Translations under genes and position numbers: made by a program
Source: Closterium sp. Naga37s-1
Taxonomy: Eukaryota; Streptophyta; Zygnematophyceae; Desmidiales; Closteriaceae
DNA: 64,000 bases
Assembly: GCA_947471745.1 (NCBI GenBank)
Contig: CANJKZ010000262.1
Coordinates: 876,501 to 940,500, forward strand
Direction of reading: 5' to 3'
Part shown: positions 15,001 to 25,391 of the stretch, one piece after another
Position numbering within the stretch: position 1 is the first letter of the stretch
Layout: every line of letters starts with the position of its first letter
Notes under the pieces: generated by a model
What the model saw: only the letters and a program-made list of their open reading frames with translations
The model's database searches: none
What the model was told of the DNA's origin: nothing

Positions 15001-18000
15001 CAGTTGGTTCTTGAAAACAGCTGGTTCTTGAAAACAGTTGGTTCTTGAAAACAGTGGTTCTTGAAAACAGTTGGTTCTTGAAAACAGTTGGTTCTTGAAA
15101 ACAGTTGGTTCTTGAAAACAGTTGGTTCTTGAAAACAGTTGGTTCTTGAAAACAGTTGGTTCTTGAAACAGTTGGTCTTGAAAACAGTTGGTTCTTGAAA
15201 ACAGTTGGTTCTTGAAAACAGTTGGTTCTTGAAAACAGTTGGTTCTTGAAAACAGTTGGTTCTTGAAAACAGTTGGTTCTTGAAAACAGTTGGTTCTTGA
15301 AAACAGTTGGTTCTTGAAAACAGTTGGTTCTTGAAAACAGTTGGTTCTTGAAACAGTTGGTTCTTGAAAACAGTTGGTTCTTGAAAACAGTTGGTTCTTG
15401 AAAACAGTTGGTTCTTGAAAACAGTTGGTTCTTGAAAACAGTTGGTTCTTGAAAACAGTTGGTTCTTGAAAACAGTTGGTTCTTGAAAACAGTTGGTTCT
15501 TGAAAACAGTTGGTTCTTGAAAACAGTTGGTTCTTGAAAACAGTTGGTTCTTGAAAACAGTTGGTTCTTGAAAACAGTTGGTTCTTGAAAACAGTTGGTT
15601 CTTGAAAACAGTTGGTTCTTGAAAACAGTTGGTTCTTGAAAACAGTTGGTTCTTGAAAACAGTTGGTTCTTGAAAACAGTTGGTTCTTGAAAACAGTTGG
15701 TTCTTGAAAACAGTTGGTTCTTGAAAACAGTTGGTTCTTGAAAACAGTTGGTTCTTGAAAACAGTTGGTTCTTGAAAACAGTTGGTTCTTGAAAACAGTT
15801 GGTTCTTGAAAACAGTTGGTTCTTGAAAACAGTTGGTTCTTGAAAACAGTTGGTTCTTGAAAACAGTTGGTTCTTGAAAACAGTTGGTTCTTGAAAACAG
15901 TTGGTTCTTGAAAACAGTTGGTTCTTGAAAACAGTTGGTTCTTGAAAACAGTTGGTTCTTGAAAACAGTTGGTTCTTGAAAACAGTTGGTTCTTGAAAAC
16001 AGCTTGGTTCTTGAAAACAGTTGGTTCTTGAAAACAGTTGGTTCTTGAAAACAGTTTGACGTTCTTGAAAACAGTTGGTTCTTGAAAACAGTTGGTTCTT
16101 GAAAACAGTTGGTTACTTTGAAAACAAGTTGTTCTGAAAACAGTTGTTCTTGAAAAACAGTTGGTTCTTGAAAACAGTTGGTTCTTGAAAAACAGTTGGT
16201 TCTTGAAAAACAGTTGGTTCTTGAAAACAGTTGGTTCTTGAAAACAGTTGGTTCTTGAAAACAGTTGGTTCTTGAAAACAGTTGATTCTTGAAACAGTTG
16301 GTTCTTGAAAACAGTTGGTTCTTGAAACAGTTGGTTCTTGAAAACAGTTGGTTCTTGAAAACAGTTGGTTCTTGAAAACAGTTGGTTCTTGAAAACAGTT
16401 GGTTCTTGAAAACAGTTGGTTCTTGAAAACAGTTGTTCTTGAAAAACCGTTGGTTCTTGAAAACAGTTGGTTCTTGAAACAGTTGGTTCTTGAAAACAGT
16501 TGGTTCTTGAAAACAGTTGGTTCTTGAAAACAGTTGGTTCTTGAAAACAGTTGGTTCTTGAAAACAGTTGTTCTTGAAAACAGTTGGTTCTTGAAAACAG
16601 TTGGTTCTTGAAAACAGTTGGTTCTTGAAAACAGTTGGTTCTTGAAAACAGTTGGTTCTTGAAAACAGTTGGTTCTTGAAAAACAGTTGGTTCTTGAAAA
16701 CAGTTGGTTCTTGAAAACAGTTGGTTTCTTGAAAAACAGTTGGTTCTTGAAAACAGTTGGTTCTTGAAAACAGTTGGTTCTTGAAAACAGTTGGTTCTTG
16801 AAAAACAGTTGGTTCTTGAAAACAGTTGGTTCTTGAAAACAGTTGGTTCTTGAAAACAGTTGGTTCTTGAAAACAGTTGGTTCTTGAAAAACAGTTGGTT
16901 CTTGAAAACAGTTGGTTCTTGAAAACAGTTGGTTCTTGAAAACAGTTGGTTCTTGAAAACAGTTGTTCTTGAAAACAGTTGGTTCTTGAAAACAGTTGGT
17001 TCTTGAAAACAGTTGGTTCTTGAAAACAGTTGGTTCTTGAAAACAGTTGGTTCTTGAAAACAGTTGATTCTTGAAAAACAGTTGGTTCTTGAAAACAGTT
17101 TGGTTCTTGAAAACAGTTGGTTCTTGAAAACAGTGGTTCTTGAAAACAGTTGGTTCTTGAAAAACAGTTGGTTCTTGAAAAACAGTTTGATTTCCTTGAA
17201 AACAGTTGGTTCTTGAAAACAGTTCGGTTATTGAAAAACCCGTTGGTTCTTGAAAACAGTTGGTTTCTTGAACAGTTTGGTTCTTGAAACAGTTGGTTCT
17301 TGAAAACAGTTGGTTTCTTGAAACAGTTGGTTCTTGAAAACAGTTTGGTTCTTGAAAAACAGTTTGGTTCTTGAAAAACAGTTGGTTCTGGGACAAACAG
17401 TTTGGTTCTTGAAAAACGTTTGGTTCTTGAAAAACAGGCTGTTCTGAAAAACCGGGTTTCTTGAAAACAGCTGTGGTTCTGGAAAACAGTTGGTTTCTTG
17501 AAACAGTTGGTTTCTGTGAAAACCAGTTTGGTTCTTGAAAAACAGTTGGTTTCTTGAAAACAGTGGGTTTCTTGATGAAAACCGTTGGTTCTTGAAAACA
17601 GTTGGGATTCTTGAAAACAGTTGGTTCTTTGAATACAGTTGGTTATGAAAACAGTTGGTTCTTGAAACAGTTGGTTCTTGAAAACAGTGGTTCTTGAAAA
17701 CAGTTGGTTCTTGAAAACAGTTGGTTCTTGAAAACAGTTTTTTTGGTTCTTGAAACAGTTGGTTCTTGAAAACAGTTGGTTCTTGAAAACAGTTGGTTCT
17801 TGAAAACAGTTGGTTCTTGAAAACAGTTGGTTCTTGAAAAACAGTTGGTTCTTGAAAACAGTTGGTTCTTGAAAACAGTTGGTTCTTCAAAACAGTTGGT
17901 TCTTGAAAACAGTTGGTTCTTGAAAACAGTTGATTCTTGAAAACAGTTGGTTCTTGAAAACAGTTGATTCTTGAAAACAGTTGGTTCTTGAAAACAGTTG

Positions 18001-21000
18001 GTTCTTGAAAACAGTTGGTTCTTGAAAACAGTTGGTTCTTGAAAACAGTTGGTTCTTGAAAACAGTTGGTTCTTGAAAACAGTTGATTCTTGAAAACAGT
18101 TGGTTCTTGAAAACAGTTGGTTCTTGAAAACAGTTGGTTCTTGAAAACAGTTGGTTCTTGAAAACAGTTGGTTCTTGAAAACAGTTGGTTCTTGAAAACA
18201 GTTGGTTCTTGAAAACAGTTGGTTCTTGAAAACAGTTGGTTCTTGAAAACAGCTGGTTCTTGAAAACAGCTGGTTCTTGAAAACAGCTGGTTCTTGAAAA
18301 CAGTTGGTTCTTGAAAACAGCTGGTTCTTGAAAACAGTTGGTTCTTGAAAACAGTTGGTTCTTGAAAACAGTTGGTTCTTGAAAACAGTTGGTTCTTGAA
18401 AACAGTTGGTTTCTTGAAAACAGTTGGTTCTTGAAAACAGTTGGTTCTTGAAAACAGTTGGTTCTTGAAAACAGTTGGTTCTTGAAAACAGTTGGTTCTT
18501 GAAACAGTTGATTCTTGAATACAGTTGGTTCTTGAAAACAGTTTGGTTCTTTGAAAAACAGTTGGTTCTTGAAAACAGCTGGGTTCTTGAAAACAGCTGG
18601 TGCGTGAAAACAGCTGGTTCTTGAAAACAGCTGGTTGCTTGAAAACAGTTGGTTCTTGAAAACAGCTGGTTCTTGAAACAGTTGGGTTCTTGAAACAGTT
18701 GGTTCTTGAAAACAGTTGGTTTCTTGAAAACGTTGGTTATATGAAAACAGTTTGTTCTCTGGAAAACAGTTGGTTCTTGAAACAGTTGGTTCTTGAAAAC
18801 AGTTGGTTTCTTGAAAAACAGTGGTTCTTGAAAAACCGTTGGTTTCTTGAAAACAGTGGTTCTTGAAAACAGTTGGTTCCTTGAAACAGTTGGTTCTTGA
18901 AAACAGTTGGTTCTTGAAAACAGTTGGTTCTTGAAAACAGTTGGTTCTTGAAAACAGTTGATTCTTGTAAACAGTTGGTTCTTGAAAACAGTTGGTTCTT
19001 GAAAACAGTTGGTTCTTGAAAACAGTTGGTTCTTGTAAACAGTTGGTTCTTGAAAACAGTTGGTTCTTGAAAACAGTTGATTCTTGAAAACAGTTGGTTC
19101 TTGAAAACAGTTGATTCTTGAAAACAGTTGGTTCTTGAAAACAGTTGGTTCTTGAAAACAGTTGGTTCTTGAAAACAGTTGGTTCTTGAAAACAGCTGGT
19201 TCTTGAAAACAGTTGGTTCTTGAAAACAGTTGGTTCTTGAAAACAGTTGGTTCTTGAAAACAGTTGGTTCTTGAAAACAGTTGGTTCTTGAAAACAGTTG
19301 GTTCTTGAAAATAGTTGGTTCTTGAAAACAGTTGGTTCTTGAAAACAGTTGGTTCTTGAAAACAGTTGGTTCTTGAAAACAGTTGGTTCTTGAAAACAGT
19401 TGGTTCTTGAAAACAGTTGGTTATTGAAAACAGTTGGTTCTTGAAAACAGTTGGTTCTGAAAGTTGGTTCTTGAAAACAGTTGGTTCTTGAAAACAGGCT
19501 GGTTCTTGAAAACAGTTGGTTCTTGAAAACAGCTGGTTCTTGAAAACAGTTGGTTCTTGAAAACAGTTGGTTCTTGAAAACAGTTGGTTTCTTGAAAACA
19601 GTTGGTTCTTGAAAACAGTGGGTTCTTGAAAACAGTTGGTTCTTGAAAACAGTTGGTTCTTGAAAACAGTTGGTTCTTGAAAACAGTTGGTTCTTGAAAA
19701 CAGTTGGTTCTTGAAAACAGTTGGTTCTTGAAAACAGTTGGTTCTTGAAAACAGTTGTTCTTGAAAACAGTTGGTTCTTGAAAACAGTTGGTTCTTGAAA
19801 ACAGTTGGTTCTTGAAACAGTTGGTTCTTGTAAAACAGTTGGTTCTTGAAAACAGTTGGTTCTTGAAAACAGTTGGTTCTTGAAAACAGTTGGTTCTTGA
19901 AAACAGTTGGTTCTTGAAAACAGTTGGTTCTTGAAAACAGTTGGTTCTTGAAAACAGTGGTTCTTGAAAACAGTTGGTTCTTGAAAACAGTTGGTTCTTG
20001 AAAACAGTTGGTTCTTGAAAACAGTTGGTTCTTGAAAACAGTTGGTTCTTGAAAACAGTTGGTTCTTGAAAACAGTTGGTTCTTGAAAACAGTTGGTTCT
20101 TGAAAACAGTTGGTTCTTGAAAACAGTTGGTTCTTGAAAACAGTTGGTTCTTGAAAACAGTTGGTTCTTGAAAACAGTTGGTTCTTGAAAACAGTTGGTT
20201 CTTGAAAACAGTTGGTTCTTGAAAACAGTTGGTTCTTGAAAACAGTTGGTTCTTGAAAACAGTTGGTTCTTGAAAACAGTTGGTTCTTGAAAACAGTTGG
20301 TTCTTGAAAACAGTTGGTTCTTGAAAACAGTTGGTTCTTGAAAACAGTTGGTTCTTGAAAAACAGTTGGTTCTTGAAAACAGTTGGTTCTTGAAAACAGT
20401 TGGTTCTTGAAAACAGTTGATTCTTGAAAACAGTTGGTTCTTGAAAACAGTTGGTTCTTGAAAACAGTTGGTTCTTGAAAACAGTTGGTTCTTGAAAACA
20501 GTTGGTTCTTGAAAACAGTTGGTTCTTGAAAACAGTTGGTTCTTGAAAACAGTTGGTTCTTGAAAACAGTTGGTTCTTGAAAACAGTTGGTTCTTGAAAA
20601 ACAGTTGGTTCTTGAAAACAGTTGGTTCTTGAAAACAGTTGGTTCTTGAAAACAGTTGATTCTTGAAAACAGTTGGTTCTTGAAAACAGTTGGTTCTTGA
20701 AAACAGTTGGTTCTTGAAAACAGTTGATTCTTGAAAACAGTTGGTTCTTGAAAACAGTTGGTTCTTGAAAACAGTTGGTTCTTGAAAACAGTTGGTTCTT
20801 GAAAACAGTTGGTTCTTGAAAACAGTTGGTTCTTGAAAACAGTTGGTTCTTGAAAACAGTTGGTTCTTGAAAACAGTTGGTTCTTGAAAACAGTTGGTTC
20901 TTGAAAACAGTTGGTTCTTGAAAACAGTTGGTTCTTGAAAACAGTTGGTTCTTGAAAACAGTTGGTTCTTGAAAACAGTTGGTTCTTGAAAACAGTTGGT

Positions 21001-24000
21001 TCTTGAAAACAGTTGGTTCTTGAAAACAGTTGGTTCTTGAAAACAGTTGGTTCTTGAAAACAGTTGAGTTTCTTGAAACATTGGTCATTGAACACGTTGG
21101 TTCTTGAAAAACGTTGGTTCTTGAATAACAGTTGGTTCTTGAATACAGTTGGTTCTTGAAAACAGTTGGTTCTTGAAAACAGTTGGTTCTTGAAAACAGT
21201 TGGTTCTTGAAACAGTTGGTTCTTGAAAACAGTTTGGTTCTTGAAAACAGTTGGTTCTGAAAACAGTTGGTTCTTGAAAACAGTTGGTTCTTGAAAACAG
21301 TTGTTTCTTGAAAACAGTTGGTTCTTGAAACAGTTGGTTCTTGAAAACAGTTGGTTCTTGAAAACAGTTGGTTCTTGAAAACAGTTGGTTCTTGAAACAG
21401 TTGGTTCTTGAAAACAGTTGGTTCTTGAAAACAGTTGGTTTCTTGAAAAACAGTTGGTTCTTGAAACAGTTGGTTCTTGAAAACAGTTGGTTCTTTGAAA
21501 ACAGTTGGTTCTTGAAAACAGTGGTTCTTGAAAACAGTTGGTTCTTGAAACAGTTGGTTCTTGAAACCAGTTGATTCTTGAATACAGTTGGTTCTTGAAA
21601 ACAGTTGGTTCTTGAAAACAGTTGGTTCTTGAAAAACAGCTGGTTCTTAGAAAACAGCTGGTTCTTGAAAACAGCTGGTTCTTGAAAAACAGCTGGTTCT
21701 TGAAAACAGTTGGTTCTTGAAAACAGCTGGTTCTTGAAAACAGTTGGTTCTTGAAAACAGTTGGTTCTTGAAAAACAGTTGGTTCTTGAAAACAGTTTGG
21801 TTCTTGAAAACAGTTGGTTCTTGAAAACAGTTGGTTCTTGAAAACAGTTGGTTCTTGAAAACAGTTGGTTCTTGAAAACAGTTGGTTCTTGAAAACAGTT
21901 GGTTCTTGAAAACAAGTTGGTTCTTGAAAACAGTTGGTTCTTGAAAACAGTTGGTTTCTTGAAAACAGTCTGGTTCTTAGAAAAACAGTTGGTTCTTGGA
22001 AAAACAGTTGGTTCTTTGAAAACAGTTGATTCTTGAAAACAGTTGGTTCTTGAAACAGTTGGTTCTTGAAAACAGTTGGTTCTTGAAAACAGTTGGTTCT
22101 TGAAAACAGTTGGTTCTTGAAAACAGTTGGTTCTTGAAAACAGTTGGTTCTTGAAAACAGTTGGTTCTTGAAAACAGTTGGTTCTTGAAACAGTTGATTC
22201 TTGAATACAGTTGGGTTCTTGAAAACAGTTGGTTCTTGAAAACAGTTGGTTCTTGAAAACAGCTGGTTCTTGAAAACAGCTGGTTCTTGAAAACAGCTGT
22301 TCTTGAAAACAGCTGTTCTTGAAAACAGTTGGTTCTTGAAAACAGCGTGGTTCTTGAAAACAGTTGGTTCTTGAAAACAGTTGGTTCTTGAAAACAGTTG
22401 GTTCTTGAAAACAGTTGGTTCTTGAAAACAGTTGGTTCTTTGAAAACAGTTGGTTCTTGAAAACAGTTTGGTTCTTGTAAAACAGTTGGTTCTTGAAACA
22501 GTTGGTTCTTGAAAACAGTTGGTTCTTGAAAACAGTTGGTTCTTCTTGAAAACAGGTGGTTCTTTGAAACAGTTGGTTCTTGAAAACAGTTGATTCTTGT
22601 AAACAGTTGGTTCTTGTAAACAGTTGGTTCTTGAAAACAGTTGGTTCTTGAAAACAGTTGGTTCTTGAAAACAGTTGGTTCTTGAAAACAGTTGGTTCTT
22701 GAAAACAGTTGATTCTTGAAAACAGTTGGTTCTTGAAAACAGTTTGATTCTTGAAAACAGTTGGTTCTTGAAAACAGTTGGTTCTTGAAAACAGTTGGTT
22801 CTTGAAAACAGTTGTTCCTGAAAACAGTTGGTTCTTGAAACAGTTGGTTCTTGAAAACAGTTGGTTCTTGAAAACAGTTGGTTCTTGAAAACAGTTGGTT
22901 CATTGAAAACAGTTGGTTCTTGAAAACAGTTTGTTCTTGAAACAGTTGGTTCTTGAAAACAGTTGATTCTTGAAAACAGTTGGTTCTTGAAAACAGTTGC
23001 TTCTTGAAAACAGTTGGTTCTTGAAAACAGTTGGTTCTTGAAAACAGCTTGGTTCTTGAAAACAGTTGGTTCTTGGAAAACAGTTGGGTTCTTGAAAACA
23101 GTTGGTTCTTGAAAACCTTTGGTTCTTGAAACAGTAGGTTCTTGAAAACAGTTGGTTCCTGAAAACAGTTGGTTCTTGAAAACAGTTGGTTCTTGAAAAC
23201 AGTTGGTTCTTGAAAACAGTTGGTTCTTGAAAAACAGTTGGTTCTTGAAAACAGTTGGTCTTGAAAACAGTTGGTTTCTTGAAAACAGTTGGTTCTTGAA
23301 AACAGTTGGTTCTTGAAAACAGTTTGGTTCTTGAAAACAGTTGGTTCTTGAAAACAGTTGGTTCTTGAAAACAGTTGGTTCTTGAAAACAGTTGGTTCTT
23401 GAAAACAGTTGGTTCTTGAAAACAGTTGGTTCTTGAAAACAGTTGGTTCTTGAAAACAGTTGGTTCTTGAAAACAGTTGGTTCTTGAAAACAGTTGGTTC
23501 TTGAAAACAGTTGGTTCTTGAAAACAGTTGGTTCTTGAAAACAGTTGGTTCTTGAAAACAGTTGGTTCTTGAAAACAGTTGGTTCTTGAAAACAGTTGAT
23601 TCTTGAAAACAGTTGGTTCTTGAAACAGTTGATTCTTGAAAACAGTTGGTTCTTGAAAACAGTTGAGTTCTTGAAAACAGTTGGTTCTTGAAAACAGTTG
23701 GTTCTTGAAAACAGTTGGTTCTTGAAAACAGTTGGTTCTTGAAAACAGTTGGTTCTTGAAAACAGTTGGTTCTTGAAAACAGTTGGTTCTTGAAAACAGT
23801 TGGTTCTTGAAAAACAGTTGGTTCTTGAAAACAGTTGGTTCTTGAAAACAGTTGGTTCTTGAAAACAGTTGGTTCTTGAAAACAGTTGGTTCTTGAAAAC
23901 AGTTGGTTCTTGAAAACAGTTGGTTCTTGAAAACAGTTGGTTCTTGAAAACAGTTGGTTCTTGAAAACAGTTGGTTCTTGAAAACAGTTGGTTCTTGAAA

Positions 24001-24863
24001 ACAGTTGGTTCTTGAAAACAGTTGGTTCTTGAAAACAGTTGGTTCTTGAAAACAGTTGGTTCTTGAAAACAGTTGATTCTTGAATACAGTTGGTTCTTGA
24101 AAACAGTTGGTTCTTGAAAACAGTTGGTTCTTGAAAACAGCTGGTTCTTGAAAACAGCTGGTTCTTGAAAACAGCTGGTTCTTGAAAACAGCTGGTTCTT
24201 GAAAACAGTTGGTTCTTGAAAACAGCTGGTTCTTGAAAACAGTTGGTTCTTGAAAACAGTTGGTTCTTGAAAACAGTTGGTTCTTGAAAACAGTTGGTTC
24301 TTGAAAACAGTTGGTTCTTGAAAACAGTTGGTTCTTGAAAACAGTTGGTTCTTGAAAACAGTTGGTTCTTGAAAACAGTTGGTTCGTGAAAACAGTTGGT
24401 TCTTGAATACAGTTGGTTCTTGAATACAGTTGGTTCTTGAAAACAGTTGGTTCTTGAAAACAGTTGGTTCTTGAAAACAGTTGGTTCTTGAAAACAGCTG
24501 GTTCTTGAAAACAGCTGGTTCTTGAAAACAGCTGGTTCTTGAAAACAGCTGGTTCTTGAAAACAGCTGGTTCTTGAAAACAGTTGATTCTTGAAAAACAG
24601 TTGGTTCTTGAAAACAGTTGGTTCTTGAAAACAGTTGGTTCTTGAAAACAGTTGGTTCTTGAAAACAGTTGGTTCTTGAAAACAGTTGGTTCTTGAAAAC
24701 AGTTGGTTCTTGAAAACAGTTGGTTCTTGAAAACAGTTGGTTCTTGAAAACAGTTGGTTCTTGAAAACAGTTGGTTCTTGAAAACAGTTGGTTCTTGAAA
24801 ACAGTTGGTTCTTGAAAACAGTTGGTTCTTGAAAACAGTTGGTTCTTGAAAACAGTTGGTTCT
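1..24863. repeat. 17-bp satellite array, about 1,460 copies
   Basis: The monomer on the plus strand is TTGGTTCTTGAAAACAG, repeated head to tail for 24.9 kb and still running at the left edge of the window. Variants are mostly changes in A-run length (GAAACAG, GAAAAACAG), single-base gains or losses, GATTC for GGTTC, and CAGCTGG for CAGTTGG. The first 1.3 kb is almost uniform; positions 17,100-17,660 and 18,500-23,100 are more diverged. Seventeen is not a multiple of three, so each minus frame cycles through all phases of the monomer and reads the same 17-residue peptide. None of the phases contains a stop, which gives open frames of up to 3,729 codons. On the plus strand every frame meets TGA each 51 bp. 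The open frames are therefore not evidence of a gene. Each monomer contains TTCTTGAA, which fits the heat-shock-element dimer TTCnnGAA. The array ends sharply at about 24,863. Confidence 0.98.
17100..17660. repeat. Diverged block inside the 17-bp array
   Basis: Monomers here differ from the consensus far more than on either side: insertions, doubled bases, GGGACAAACAG, ACCGGG and similar forms. The unit length varies from about 16 to 20 bp. This could be an old segment, or a zone where the assembly of the array is poor. The flanks return to near-consensus monomers within a few units. Confidence 0.7.
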
Positions 24864-24996
24864 TAGGAATTCTAGAAAATCCACGAGAGAGGGACGGAGG
24901 GAAGGATGATGGCGAGAGGGTCTGGGATGGTGGGATGAAGAAGGGGTACTATGACTCAGGAAATACCCGACCCAAAAGCCTCCATCACACGAAACA

Positions 24997-25140
24997 CCCC
25001 CCCACCTGCCAGCCTCTGACTGCACAACACAGTTCCCCCCAGCTTGGACACTCAAATCCCCAGGCTCCATGACACTCTCCCCTGCGATCTCCGACGGGCA
25101 GAACTGGCAGCCGCTGGCGAAGAGCACTGGAAGAAACCAG
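24997..25140 (-). pseudogene. Duplicated copy of the 3' part of the last modelled LRR exon
   Basis: This segment repeats positions 25,149-25,292 at a distance of about 152 bp. In minus-strand translation both copies read a Cys-rich segment beginning [16 protein letters not shown], then NCVV and SEAGR, with a few substitutions. The copy next to the array also keeps a GCAG|GTGGG donor-like junction. Its own frame stays open across 24,865-24,990 into the 17-bp array. It looks like a partial tandem exon duplication rather than a used exon; use as an alternative exon cannot be excluded. Confidence 0.7.
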
Positions 25141-25157
25141 AGGAAACCCCCACCCAC

Positions 25158-25391
25158 CTGCCGGCCTCTGACAGGACAACGCAGTTCCCCCCCGCCTGGA
25201 CACTCAGATCCCCCGGCTCCACCACGCTCTCCCCCGCGATCTCCGACGGGCAGAACTGGCAGCCACTGGCGAAGAGCACGGGGTCGCCGTAGAAGAAGTT
25301 GTGGGCGAGGTTGAGGAGAGCGCCTGCTGTCGGCACTATGCCCTCGAAGTTGCGGTTGATTCGCCCGTAGAAGCTGTTGTGACTCACGTCC
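25158..25391 (-). CDS. LRR gene, last modelled exon: final repeat and Cys-rich cap
   Basis: The exon starts [20 protein letters not shown], a last LRR. It continues [20 protein letters not shown] and a C-x2-C...NC pattern that resembles an LRR C-terminal cysteine cap. It ends GGCAG|GTGGGT, a good donor in phase 2, matching the phase of the other exons. No stop codon occurs before this donor. I infer that the coding sequence goes on in an exon to the left, past the 17-bp array and outside the window. Alternatively the gene ends in the disrupted region near 25,050. Confidence 0.7.

Noticed and set aside
2833..17396. Minus-strand frames of 100 to 3,729 codons in the 17-bp array
   Set aside because: They follow from repeat length and absence of stops in the monomer; three overlapping frames give the same peptide and indels do not close them.
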